From Symsagittifera roscoffensis (lineage: Eukaryota; Xenacoelomorpha; Acoela; Convolutidae), in assembly GCF_963678635.1 (NCBI RefSeq), contig NC_087066.1, positions 15,669,949 through 15,733,948 of the forward strand: a stretch of 64,000 bases of DNA, given 5' to 3'. The notes under the pieces are model-generated. The model saw only the letters and a program-made list of their open reading frames with translations, did no database searches and was not told where the DNA came from. The position numbers and the translations under genes were made by a program. Of the stretch, positions 12,192 to 20,949 are shown piece by piece (within the stretch, counting starts at the first letter, position 1; each line of letters starts with the position of its first letter).

Positions 12192-13286
12192 TTCTGTAAT
12201 TTCAAGTGAAATTTTTTTTTTTCAAAATAAAGGAAAACCTCAAACTTTTTATATTGTGAAAAAAGGAAAAGTAATGTTTAAAAAAGTGTCTTTTAAATCT
12301 ATCAACAAAAAAACCAGTAAGTTTTGTGGGACCTCGAGCACAGTTCTACTGGTCAAGTTCGAAATTTAAAAAACATAATTTTTTAACTTCTTTTTGCCTC
12401 ATTTTTAGCTTGAATTATTCGTTCACGTTTTAAATTCAAGTGAATGTGGTTTGAAATTTTTAGGAGCTATCTGATACGTAATTAGGACAAGCGTAGAAAT
12501 TTAAAAAAAAAAAATTATAGCCCAATCAATGAGAGTAGACGCTTAAAACGTTGTGATTTTTTGAGAAAATCTGATTTTTGTGAAAATATTGAAAAAAAAT
12601 TGGGAAAATTTTTTTTCTCTCCAAATCCACTGAAACTACCCTCAATCAATTTGCCATGAATTTCTGAGCAGGGTTAAGGGTCATGTTAATTTTTCGAAAA
12701 AAAAACATAATTTTTTTTTTTCACATTTTTACCAAAAAATTGTCCGTTTTACACCCAAAACATGTATATGAATGTAATATAATGCAGATTTATGGCTTAA
12801 AACACTCTCTGTTACTTTGCGTAAGACCTGGCTAACCCCACCGGGCACAAAGTATGATGAGAGAGAGGACAGAGAGTGTTTGATAAAAAAAGCCAAATAA
12901 ATATGGTTGGACTACCAACAAGAAAATGTTGGACCCTTCCATATTTATCTTTCTTTTGAAAAGAAAGCAATATCCCGAAAAGGATATTCCAAATGGGGTT
13001 CACTACTGAGCAAGTGTATTTATCTCTCTCTCTCTCTCATTCTTTCTCAAACAACAATTTTAGCGTAAAATTATTCTCGATTTGTGATTTTTTTCTAGTT
13101 TTTCTCTAACATTTTGCTGAAAACTTTACGGGGCAAACTTTAATTGATCTATTAAGCAAAATAAAAACTGAGACCAAAATATACACACAGTAATGTTAAA
13201 ACAGCTTAGAAGTCAAATCAAACAAAATGAAAATATAAAACCTTGGAATAATATTTGAAACAAAGGAAGGTTTTTAGTTTAAGTTA
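12192..13286. other. Non-coding stretch inside the cassette
   Basis: AT-rich sequence with many A and T runs and a short CT microsatellite at 13024-13038. No convincing gene on either strand. Confidence 0.4.
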
Positions 13287-13931
13287 TTAGAAACCTCGAA
13301 ACTGTAGTTTTCTCTTTTTTGGCGCATAGCAAGCTGCATTTGGAGGAGTGCCTTGAATGAGATCTGGGGTGACTAGATCAATTTTCTCCGCACTAGATGA
13401 AACCCGAGCATCCGAATAGGAAGTTGATTGTTCTGGAGTTGAAACTGCTCCCCTAACAAACGACTCGGGAGACATTGCTGTCGGAATATCCCAGTACGCT
13501 TCGCGCTCTGCATAGTCACGAATACATCCCTCCTGATTTTCATACAACGGCATTGACTCGCAGTCATACGCGAAGAGAATTTTTCTTGGAGACTGCTCGA
13601 GCGAGGTTGTGTCGTTTATCTCCGTCTTTTCTAATGCCGGATAGCTCTCGTGAATAGTGCAACTCTCGTACATTCGTTTTCGATTCTGTCTAAGTAGATC
13701 GATGTGATCAAGGAGGTAGTTCGGTAGCATGATATGACTTTTTGTAGTCCATTCCTCGTTTTGATTCTCGTCGTTTTTTCGGGGAGCCAAGTCATTGAAC
13801 GGACTTGCTGTAGACGGAGAGACTCTCTCTTTCTGTTGATGGATGACTGCAATCGACTCTCTCGTGTATGTTTGGTAGATAATTGTTCTTTCTCGATCAG
13901 ACACTGAGATTATTTGTAAAGGACTAGTCAT
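13287..13931 (-). CDS. Unrecognised 214-residue protein with nuclear-localisation-like tail
   Basis: One intact frame with an ATG start. The protein is rich in Ser, Thr and Glu and has no domain I recognise. Near its C-terminus it has APKKRKLQF, which resembles a classical monopartite nuclear localisation signal. It lies inside the inverted-repeat cassette, on the same strand as the Polinton genes and divergent from the PC4-like gene to its right. The 600-bp gap between the two start codons would hold both promoters. A nuclear regulatory or DNA-associated role is only a guess. Confidence 0.55.
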   Translation of the reverse strand: MTSPLQIISVSDRERTIIYQTYTRESIAVIHQQKERVSPSTASPFNDLAPRKNDENQNEEWTTKSHIMLPNYLLDHIDLLRQNRKRMYESCTIHESYPALEKTEINDTTSLEQSPRKILFAYDCESMPLYENQEGCIRDYAEREAYWDIPTAMSPESFVRGAVSTPEQSTSYSDARVSSSAEKIDLVTPDLIQGTPPNAACYAPKKRKLQFRGF

Positions 13932-14557
13932 GACTTGAAGAGGTTTAAAGTTTTGTTAAAATGAAATGACTGAACTACCGAAATGAAATTGAGAGAATGA
14001 AAAGTATGAAAAGTTTATTTATGAGAATGAGATCAAGAAAGGGGTGGCATAGTTCAATTAGGTCAAAGCTAATAACTTTTTAGGCCAGGCTATCAAGTTT
14101 TATTCATTCTTTTAAGCATGACGCCTGAGGTCATGTTAGGAATGAATGTGAAAACCCGATTTTTTAGATTTATGTGACAGCTTTATTATAGTGGCTACGG
14201 GCGAAAGCACTCAAAATCAAGTTTTCATGATAGTTTGCCAGACAATCATTGTTATGCTGTTAGAAATTCATTACCATGATTCATAACAGTCATTAAAATA
14301 ACCGTCACAATAAATAACACTAGAATATTTTTAGAGTATAGCCGGGGGAAAAAGTAACTAAATACCCATATAAAAAGAGGTTTATCGTTAAAGAAATTAT
14401 ATTCTTGGTGATTAAGTCTTATCAATATGGCTTAGGGCGCTCGTAAACTTTATCACCTAAATTTTTACTTTGGGAGCGCATGATCTGTCTCGTATACTGT
14501 GATCAGTCATTCTTCAACGTTCCACACTAAAAACCAGTTGGTTGTTATTCATTTATA

Positions 14558-14917
14558 ATGTACGCTTCTCTTGACACGGATGTAGACTATTTCGATGATT
14601 TTAGGGATATATCTTCGAATGATAAACGTTTAGTTAGAGTCGGTGCAAAAACATTCGCACAGACCGGTACTTACATAACTATCAAATTGTACAAAAAAGA
14701 CGAAGAAGGAACTTTCAAGTATCGACAAGGAATAACTTTGTCAACTGGTGAATTCGAGTCCTTGGCGGACAATTACACAAAAATTAAAAGGTTGACGAAA
14801 GCAAAAAACTGCGACGTGACTGAAAAACTTAGAAAAAAACGAAACAAATCTAAAAAATCTTCATGCTCTGAAAAGGAACGCGAAAGTGAAAACGATGATA
14901 ACTGTCGGGTTGTGTAA
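14558..14917 (+). CDS. PC4-like single-stranded DNA-binding protein
   Basis: 119 residues with an ATG start. Residues 24-79 resemble the PC4 (transcriptional coactivator p15) core: a beta strand YITIKLYKKDEEG, then YRQGITLSTGEFESL, where the glycine-isoleucine-x-leucine turn and the following helix are the family hallmark. A Lys-rich tail follows (near 92-112). PC4 proteins are known to bind ssDNA, often as dimers, in transcription or replication. The identification rests on a motif match by eye. The frame may splice into the open frame at 14973: a weak GT near 14908 and an AG at 14972 would join in phase, but this is tentative. Confidence 0.5.
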   Translation: MYASLDTDVDYFDDFRDISSNDKRLVRVGAKTFAQTGTYITIKLYKKDEEGTFKYRQGITLSTGEFESLADNYTKIKRLTKAKNCDVTEKLRKKRNKSKKSSCSEKERESENDDNCRVV

Positions 14918-14972
14918 CATTATCAACTCGTTATTCTATTGAAACTTCAAAGCAATGGTTGAAGCAATGTAG

Positions 14973-15626
14973 GAGCAATCCCCTGATTATTTCAAACAGT
15001 TCCGTAAAAATTACAAATTTTTCATCCTGAATCATGAACCCAACTTTTCAGGCTTCGCTTCAAAAGCAAATTTTGCAGTATCCTCCCATTCGAATAAATT
15101 AGATTTTTGCAACCATTCGATTGACAACGAAAAACATTATCAAGTGCTGGTCGAATTTACGAAAGAGTCTACCGATTTACTTAACAAGATGACTTCAAAA
15201 GCCTTCGTTGTTCCTTGTCTTCTCTCTACATTCAAATATTTAATTTTGGGTTGCTCCAACTATGAATTGTCTGGCCCTCTGATGGAAAAACTGAAAATAG
15301 CTGTGAATTATAACTCCATGAACAACTTAGATGTTAGTGGTGTTCCAGTTCGCAGACGATTGCCTCAAGTTTGCTTCGGCTCGCAGACTAAATCTGTTCA
15401 AACTCAAACTGACCTGATTACTAACGTAACAATTGAACGCTTTACTAATATTTTGAATGGTGAAAACGCTGCTGAGTTTTCTAAAATAATTGACATAATT
15501 TTAAGTGGGTATGGTTGTATGGAAATTGATTCAAACACTTTAAGTTTAAATATTGGTTTTCTTTCGCTCTTGTATATCAAAAAAAAATGTTACTACACAA
15601 GCGGGAGGCGTTCCCGAGGAGCGTAG
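14973..15626 (+). CDS. Open frame of unknown function (217 codons, no early ATG)
   Basis: The frame is open from just after a TAG at 14970-14972 to 15626, but the first in-frame ATG is near 15189. The upstream part (for example DYFKQFRKNYKFFILNHEP) has protein-like composition, so it is probably coding and reached by splicing or another start. The C-terminal 18 residues are read from the inverted-repeat arm. No domain recognised. It may be a second exon of the PC4-like gene. Confidence 0.45.
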   Translation, partial: EQSPDYFKQFRKNYKFFILNHEPNFSGFASKANFAVSSHSNKLDFCNHSIDNEKHYQVLVEFTKESTDLLNKMTSKAFVVPCLLSTFKYLILGCSNYELSGPLMEKLKIAVNYNSMNNLDVSGVPVRRRLPQVCFGSQTKSVQTQTDLITNVTIERFTNILNGENAAEFSKIIDIILSGYGCMEIDSNTLSLNIGFLSLLYIKKKCYYTSGRRSRGA

Positions 15627-15720
15627 CGACGAGCAACGCCGGGTTAGCTATTGCCCCTTAAACCAAACGGCCATGCCTTAATATTTCGAAGGACTTGATA
15701 TGAAACTTTTCGCGGTTCAC
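15602..15720 (-). repeat. Right arm of internal 119-bp inverted repeat
   Basis: Reverse complement of 12073-12191. The upstream plus-strand open frame ends inside this arm. No matching short duplication is visible just outside the two arms. Confidence 0.9.
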
Positions 15721-15813
15721 ATAAACTTGCAGAAAAAAATTTTTGTTGTTAATAAGAATGAATTGAAAAAAAAAACGAATTTATAAATTTTACAAAAACA
15801 TCAATAAATTAAT

Positions 15814-16251
15814 TTAGAATAACATATGTTTGGCAAATCTTATCAAATCATGATCATTAAGTTTGAAACCTATTGGAAATTTGTTTGTAATTATAACATG
15901 AGCAACATAAATACAATAAAGTCCGCATAACACCGAATCAGCTGATTGTATTGGTTTTTTCAACAGTAGCTGATTTCCCTCGTGAATTGTACGTCGCATA
16001 TTCTTGTACACGAGGGGATAATCACATAATCGTTTACCTAGAGGATCTGCGAAGATTATCTGTCCTCCAGCTTGAGCAAAAAGCAACCAGTGGGTTCCAG
16101 GTTGATCCGATGGTGAGGCATTCATAATCATGAATGTATTATCGTTTTTCAGTACTGAAGAGCATGGCAAATCTGCCGGAAAAACACCTCTAAAGCGATG
16201 TTTCAAATGTTTACAACGGTTAATAATTTCTACTAGTTGAAGATTATCCAT
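15814..16251 (-). CDS. Adenain-like cysteine protease (Polinton PRO)
   Basis: 145 residues with an ATG start and an intact frame. The order of catalytic residues fits the adenovirus/Polinton maturation protease (peptidase family C5-like): GTHWLL with His54, FADPLG with Asp69, then PIQSADSVLCGLYC with Gln102 and Cys109. Such proteases are known to process capsid precursor proteins. It is shorter than adenain (about 200 residues) but keeps the whole catalytic set. It sits 38 bp downstream of the major capsid gene, as expected for a morphogenesis module. Confidence 0.9.
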   Translation of the reverse strand: MDNLQLVEIINRCKHLKHRFRGVFPADLPCSSVLKNDNTFMIMNASPSDQPGTHWLLFAQAGGQIIFADPLGKRLCDYPLVYKNMRRTIHEGNQLLLKKPIQSADSVLCGLYCIYVAHVIITNKFPIGFKLNDHDLIRFAKHMLF

Positions 16252-16289
16252 GTCTATCTTAGGTCATAAGAGTGTTTTTGGTAATTTTT

Positions 16290-17573
16290 CTATCTGAACG
16301 CACAAACTGTTGATGCGCGCTCTCCCATAAACAATAACTCGACGTTATTACCGAGACCTGCGTCAAACTTGAGTTCGAGCGAAATAGTGCAATTGGTCAA
16401 TTCAGGATGAATAAAATCGTGTGAAGCCTCCTGAGTAGACGTGAGATCAAAAGCCATAATATAATGATTATCATAATTAGCGAGACTGATTCCATGACTA
16501 GTGTTTAAAACAAAATCAAGAGCCTCAAGCGTATTGTAATAAATTCTTTTATTGTCTGATGTTGAGATAGGAGTTCCGGCAATGGGTAGACCGTTTCTGT
16601 ACACAATGATCTCATTCAACCCAAATTTCTGGTAATGAAAAGGGTTTGTTCTATTAGTACCCAAATATGCTTCGTTTATGCTCATTGCTACTATCATTCT
16701 TCGAACAGGTTCTTTTGCAAAAACATCCTCTTGTCGCCAGCTTTGTACTCCTGCAGTTGCGAGAAAGGTTTTTGGTACTACTTCGATGTAATTGTAAATT
16801 GCCGGGTTCTTCAACAAAGTTTTTTCTATTGATGAGAGAACATAGTCAGTCACAGTCATCTTTCTGACATAGAGGTTAGCTTCGATTATTTGGACCTTGT
16901 AGTGTTTAGCTGCATCTTCAGATATGATAACAAAATCATTAGGAGAACGTCTAAGAGACAATCTTATTGTCACACCGCTAAGTAGATGCTTGTCACACGA
17001 CAAAAAGTCGCAAGCAATTTTACCAAATAGCTTCAGCTCGCTCGAGGCCGCAACGAGACCTTTACGCTCCGTAACATCATCAGCTCTCCTTCCAGCACCG
17101 TCAATGGCTGATGGATTTTCTTCATAATAATAACCTTGACAAGCCAACCATGTTTTCTTGGCATCATTACCGTATGAAAACTCGGTCTCAATAAAGCTTT
17201 TATGGGCAAAATTAGCATTGGTAGTTGATATTTTTTCACCATTCAGAGACAGTGTACACTCAGAAAATAATGAAGATAAAGGATTGTTAACAAAATACGG
17301 CGTATCTCTGTTTGCCGCCTCTGTAGCATGCGTTCGAAGCACGTTTCCATTGCTTCGAACAATTCGTGCAACTATTTCCAAACGAGTACGTTGAAGATCG
17401 ATGAAATTATTTCTGTCGCCGAGTACTTCAAACTCGAGCATAGGACCATCAGGAGAGTAGGAAGGTCCAATTTTTTGGGTGAATGCATTTTCAAAAGTGA
17501 CAAGTAAAGGCGGTTTCTCAAATAAGTCCAAGGAGCTGTGAGTTGCTTCACTCGGGATTAAATTAGAAATCAT
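16290..17573 (-). CDS. Major capsid protein (double jelly-roll, F54H12.2-like)
   Basis: 427 residues, ATG start. The N-terminal half has segments typical of Polinton/adintovirus hexon-like proteins: RNNFIDLQRTRLEI (near 53), VNNPLSSLFSECTLSLNGE (near 94) and SFIETEFSYGNDAKKTWL (near 125). This family is widely annotated in animal genomes as F54H12.2-like. It would form the icosahedral shell. The frame is intact. Its start overlaps the end of the upstream basic-protein gene by 11 bases. Confidence 0.88.
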   Translation of the reverse strand: MISNLIPSEATHSSLDLFEKPPLLVTFENAFTQKIGPSYSPDGPMLEFEVLGDRNNFIDLQRTRLEIVARIVRSNGNVLRTHATEAANRDTPYFVNNPLSSLFSECTLSLNGEKISTTNANFAHKSFIETEFSYGNDAKKTWLACQGYYYEENPSAIDGAGRRADDVTERKGLVAASSELKLFGKIACDFLSCDKHLLSGVTIRLSLRRSPNDFVIISEDAAKHYKVQIIEANLYVRKMTVTDYVLSSIEKTLLKNPAIYNYIEVVPKTFLATAGVQSWRQEDVFAKEPVRRMIVAMSINEAYLGTNRTNPFHYQKFGLNEIIVYRNGLPIAGTPISTSDNKRIYYNTLEALDFVLNTSHGISLANYDNHYIMAFDLTSTQEASHDFIHPELTNCTISLELKFDAGLGNNVELLFMGERASTVCAFR

Positions 17574-17970
17574 TTTTAACCCTTGTAAAGAAATCGGAGC
17601 GACTTCTCTGTGCAGTTCGTTTTCTGGGAATGACGCGTCTCGTTTTTCGTTTAAACGCCGTCGTTCTTTTCGGATGACTTTTCCGAGATCTACTTCCTCC
17701 TCCTACTTGCTTTTTGATTGTTTTTCTAACGGTGCTTTTGAGTGCCTGCTTAGGACTTTTTCTTTTTGTTACAACTTCTATCAGTTCTGGAGCTGCCTGA
17801 AGAAGTAGTTCTTTTCCGATTTTTTTAGCCGCGGGTATCACAAATTTTCGAGCCAGTGGAAGTGCGACTCTTCCTATTCCCAAAGCTAATGCACCGAAGC
17901 CACTGCCTCGTTGTCTATAATGCCCCGAGAAATGTGGTAGGTTTGCTTGGTTGTGGTAATATGAATCCAT
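17563..17970 (-). CDS. Small basic, membrane- or DNA-associated virion protein
   Basis: 135 residues from the first ATG (MDSYYHN). A Gly-rich start (RGSGFGALALG) precedes an amphipathic or hydrophobic helix region (RVALPLARKFVIPAAKK), then a strongly basic Arg/Lys tail (near 100-125). This layout resembles adenovirus core-type or membrane-active minor virion proteins found beside the hexon in adintoviruses. The position between the minor and major capsid genes supports a structural role. The exact function is inferred only. Confidence 0.65.
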   Translation of the reverse strand: MDSYYHNQANLPHFSGHYRQRGSGFGALALGIGRVALPLARKFVIPAAKKIGKELLLQAAPELIEVVTKRKSPKQALKSTVRKTIKKQVGGGSRSRKSHPKRTTAFKRKTRRVIPRKRTAQRSRSDFFTRVKNDF

Positions 17971-17975
17971 TTTGA

Positions 17976-18869
17976 TCAATTGCTAAACTTTTGAAATTTC
18001 AAAGTCAGAACAACTTTTCCCCCTCCAGCGAAAGGAACAAGTCCTCCAGTTTCTGTGCGCAAGTTCACAGAAATATTGGAAATATTATTGACCAAAAGTT
18101 TTTTAAAATCCAAATTACTAAACACTTTACGATGATTCGGTTCAATTGTACATGCGTAACCGTTTTTCACTCGACGATTTGTATCAATGACTCGTAAAAG
18201 GGGTGCTTTTGTGTCTCCGACTATTTGATAATGAATTATGTCCAGATAAATAAACATAAGCTGAGTACCAGCGCATACATCAACGGGATAGTCAGCAATA
18301 AGATCTTGGGTAGAGAATGTGCTATGTTTCGTGCTTCCTTGTTTGTAACCTATATGATAACCAGTTCCATCTCTGACGCCTTTGAATCCAAGTAGACTAG
18401 GAATTTGCGGGCTTGAAAAAGTTATACTTTCCCAATAATGCAGCCATAAGGAAAGATGTTTGGTTATTGGATCTATTACGTAATCCAATTTCTCTAATTC
18501 TGTCTTTCGACGAATCTCGTCCAGTATTTGATCAATGCTCGTATATTCTCCTTTTGTTATTTTTGCTGTTTCTCCAAGGTAAGGTCTGGAGATCTTGTCT
18601 TTCTCAACTTTCATGCTTGCTATAACCCGATCTTTTTTGTAGTACACAATGTTGTTGTCAGTTACGTTGTTTATCTGAGTAGGGAAGGTAATTTCTGTAA
18701 CTGCTACTCTCCATTCACCTTGCAAATTTATTTCTTCACTCAGGAGATTTTTGAAGTTGGCCAGAGTGTTATCTTTAAAAACGTTCATTGATGCAGATGA
18801 AACTAGGGTAATTGTGAAGGAAGGGGGAACATTATGGGTAAAAAGGCTGTCGGAAGTGCCCTCAGTCAT
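17976..18869 (-). CDS. Minor capsid protein (single jelly-roll, penton-like)
   Basis: 297 residues, ATG start, intact frame. The beginning, SFTITLVSSASMNVF followed by LSEEINLQGEWRVAVTEITF, is characteristic of the Polinton minor capsid (penton) family: a strand of small residues, then a segment stating that the protein alters at the five-fold vertex. In related viruses the protein forms the capsid vertices. It overlaps the integrase stop by 8 bases on one side and is 5 bases from the basic protein on the other. Confidence 0.85.
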   Translation of the reverse strand: MTEGTSDSLFTHNVPPSFTITLVSSASMNVFKDNTLANFKNLLSEEINLQGEWRVAVTEITFPTQINNVTDNNIVYYKKDRVIASMKVEKDKISRPYLGETAKITKGEYTSIDQILDEIRRKTELEKLDYVIDPITKHLSLWLHYWESITFSSPQIPSLLGFKGVRDGTGYHIGYKQGSTKHSTFSTQDLIADYPVDVCAGTQLMFIYLDIIHYQIVGDTKAPLLRVIDTNRRVKNGYACTIEPNHRKVFSNLDFKKLLVNNISNISVNLRTETGGLVPFAGGGKVVLTLKFQKFSN

Positions 18870-19977
18870 GATTGTCCTTCTCCAGAACGCGAATTAGTTC
18901 AGACTCGTAAAATTTTCCCTCAATCGGTTCTCTGTTAGAATCAATCAAATTGTATGTTGGGGGATTTCGTGTTGGTATGTCAAAAACTTCAAACACTTCA
19001 TCGGTGAACGATTGTTTGTAACCCTTGCGAAAACGTATGTCTACTTTGGCAAGTCTAACATAATCACCAACATAAAGCTTTGGACGTCGAACTAACTTCA
19101 AAGACTGTTCTGCTCTTAATGAAATCAGGCGAGGAACATCTTTTTTAGTTACTTTATTTGGTGCAAGATTTGTGACACGATTTGTTCTCGAATTAATTGC
19201 ATTGACAAAATCTTGCAATTTGTCAATGTATGAGTAAGTCCATTTATCCTCCAAGTACTTATAAATAAGATTTTTCAAGGAACGGATATTTCTCTCAGCG
19301 AATGCGGACTTTTTCTCGCTCTCTGTGCTATATGTGTTTATGCCTTTCTTTTTACATAATGCTTCGAAGGACCCTTTAAACTCTGTGCCCTTGTCCACCC
19401 ATACTTTTTCCGGTTGTTTTGTCGTTATCATTAGTTTGAACGCTTCTGCTGTTGTAGTAGCATACTTTGATTTCAAGGGTTGCACTCTGAGATAGCGGGA
19501 CATGCAGTCAACTGCAACAAGCAGATACTTAACATCATGGTTGTACTGGGCAAGTCTATCAACAAAGGCCAGATCTAATGACCAGATTTCGTCGATATCG
19601 TAAACTATGACCTTGAGTCGCGGCGTTTTTCGGATCACAGTTCGATATTTTGTGTAAGCAGGTTCAGTATGAAGGAAATGTTTAACTTTCTTTCGCGACA
19701 AATTGCTTGCTTTTATCAAGTTGTTCACACTACCAAATAACGCGGGACCTTTGTCACTGTATTTAGTTTTCAACAATTTTTCTTCAATCTTGGTAATTTT
19801 CCCATTGTTTTGTTTGCGCCTTCGTCTTTTCTGACGTTGGAGAATCTGAATCGTTATGGGGCGTTCCGTATGAGTCAGAGCCTTCTTCTGACTCTTTTTC
19901 ACGTTTTTGGTTTTGGGTTTTTCTATTACCGCTGAGACTTTTTCGTTTGTGTTTTTTACTTCTCTTAAGGTTTGCAC
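18862..19977 (-). CDS. Retroviral-type integrase (rve) of the Polinton
   Basis: The catalytic core shows the DDE triad: IWSLDLAFVD (Asp135), VWVDKGTEF (Asp195) and SAFAERNIRSLK (Glu228), counting from 19977. The C-terminal part (KLYVGDYVRLAKVD to KFYESELIRV) resembles an SH3- or chromo-like DNA-binding tail. It would insert the element with 6-bp target duplications. The frame is open back to 20088 but has no ATG before residue 183; 19977 is a GTG. The N-terminal region overlaps the preceding gene in another frame by up to 305 nt. Expression by splicing or frameshift from the gene at 20644 is likely. Confidence 0.9.
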   Translation of the reverse strand: MQTLREVKNTNEKVSAVIEKPKTKNVKKSQKKALTHTERPITIQILQRQKRRRRKQNNGKITKIEEKLLKTKYSDKGPALFGSVNNLIKASNLSRKKVKHFLHTEPAYTKYRTVIRKTPRLKVIVYDIDEIWSLDLAFVDRLAQYNHDVKYLLVAVDCMSRYLRVQPLKSKYATTTAEAFKLMITTKQPEKVWVDKGTEFKGSFEALCKKKGINTYSTESEKKSAFAERNIRSLKNLIYKYLEDKWTYSYIDKLQDFVNAINSRTNRVTNLAPNKVTKKDVPRLISLRAEQSLKLVRRPKLYVGDYVRLAKVDIRFRKGYKQSFTDEVFEVFDIPTRNPPTYNLIDSNREPIEGKFYESELIRVLEKDNHD

Positions 19978-20644
19978 TACTTTTTTCCTGCCAAGTGGGC
20001 GATGTTGAGCGGGTTCTTGAGGGTCCGGGTTCTCGTTTCTCTTGAGCGTTAATAGGCGCTGACTGAACCGCGTGTTTGGTATTTCGATTTATAACCAGGT
20101 TTTCATTCAAGTTGAGAGCACTTAAAATGTTAATGAACGCCGGATTGTGTAATTTTTTCGTTGGTTGTTGTATGTCGTATAAAAATATTGTAGCTTTAAG
20201 TCCTGTTGGTACTTTATCTACATATATCACCTCATTGTCACGGTTTATGGTTACTCTTTCTGAATTTTCTATGATTTCAAGTACGGTTTTTGCTCTAACA
20301 AATTTTTTGTCTTCTAAAACTTGTAACTGTCCTAAAATGCTTTCGGTCTGTCTATTGTGTTTCTCTTCTAGTATTTCGTCTTTAACACGTTCGACCGGTA
20401 CTTCTTCATCGTCCGTTAACAGTTTAAGCTGTTCTTGTTGGGGCTCAACATTATCCGTAAATGTTTCCTTCGTTGCAGTAGTCTTACTAGTTTGTGGAGG
20501 TAATTGGGGTCTAAGCCGGTTAAGATAGGACAGTTGAGCATTTTTATGTTTAATATTATTATCATGAAGAACACGTGCAGCATGTGGCTGCTCTTTAACA
20601 TATAAGTGTTTCGGAATTAGAAATAATTCTTCAGCAGTCATCAT
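19784..20644 (-). CDS. Polinton protein of unknown function upstream of integrase
   Basis: 286 residues from the ATG at 20644, which shares one base with the stop of the preceding gene (TAATG). The N-terminal part (TAEELFLIPKHLYV) and a middle segment (near 120-185, with AKTVLEIIENSERVTINRD) look globular and recall a protein often found next to the integrase in other Polintons. The last 90 residues are Ser/Lys-rich and low complexity. The 3' end overlaps the open integrase frame, so an integrase fusion is possible. Confidence 0.6.
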   Translation of the reverse strand: MMTAEELFLIPKHLYVKEQPHAARVLHDNNIKHKNAQLSYLNRLRPQLPPQTSKTTATKETFTDNVEPQQEQLKLLTDDEEVPVERVKDEILEEKHNRQTESILGQLQVLEDKKFVRAKTVLEIIENSERVTINRDNEVIYVDKVPTGLKATIFLYDIQQPTKKLHNPAFINILSALNLNENLVINRNTKHAVQSAPINAQEKREPGPSRTRSTSPTWQEKSSANLKRSKKHKRKSLSGNRKTQNQKREKESEEGSDSYGTPHNDSDSPTSEKTKAQTKQWENYQD

Positions 20645-20949
20645 TAAGTTGTGAGGTACTTGTAACAAAAATAAAGTATTTGTCGAACTAAATGGAAGCC
20701 TTCTTTACTCAAAATAATCGCACGTTTTTTGACAACATTGGTTTTTGGAGTTATTAAGTATTTGTATGCTGTCTCGAATCGTTCGATGTTTGCGATTTTA
20801 ACGGGTACGTTTCCATTGACTACATTGAGCAAACATTCACAAATAAGTGTTATGATCTCACGATTTGAAGTTTTTCTAATTAATCTTCTTAGCTGGTCAG
20901 GTTTCAGTTGTACCATATGCCGCAGAATAGATAAGTTTTTCTTTTTCAT
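20644..20949 (-). CDS. Small conserved Polinton protein (about 100 residues)
   Basis: Starts MKKKNLSILRH, or at the second Met (20916). The helix-rich region QLKPDQLRRLIRKTSNREIIT, then ICECLLNVVNGNVPVK and a basic KKRAIILSKEGFHLV segment, resembles a short protein encoded by many Polintons and adintoviruses. The role is unknown; small size and basic charge would suit DNA or virion association. It overlaps the ATPase end by up to 53 bases. Confidence 0.6.
   Translation of the reverse strand: MKKKNLSILRHMVQLKPDQLRRLIRKTSNREIITLICECLLNVVNGNVPVKIANIERFETAYKYLITPKTNVVKKRAIILSKEGFHLVRQILYFCYKYLTT

Larger units (their letters stand above)
12073..15720. mobile_element. Inverted-repeat-bounded cassette nested in the Polinton
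   Basis: A 3.65-kb segment with 119-bp inverted repeats at its ends, lying between the protease and polymerase genes. Unlike the rest of the Polinton, which is read from the minus strand, it has two plus-strand frames (14558-14917 and 14973-15626) besides one minus-strand gene (13287-13931). That suggests a separately acquired module. No transposase is recognisable and no target duplication is evident, so it may be a non-autonomous element, an invertible block, or a Polinton segment bounded by a structural repeat. Confidence 0.55.

Noticed and set aside
12157-12369. Plus-strand frame at the left arm of the cassette
   Set aside because: It starts in the GC-rich inverted-repeat arm and ends in A/T-rich low-complexity sequence; no protein-like features.
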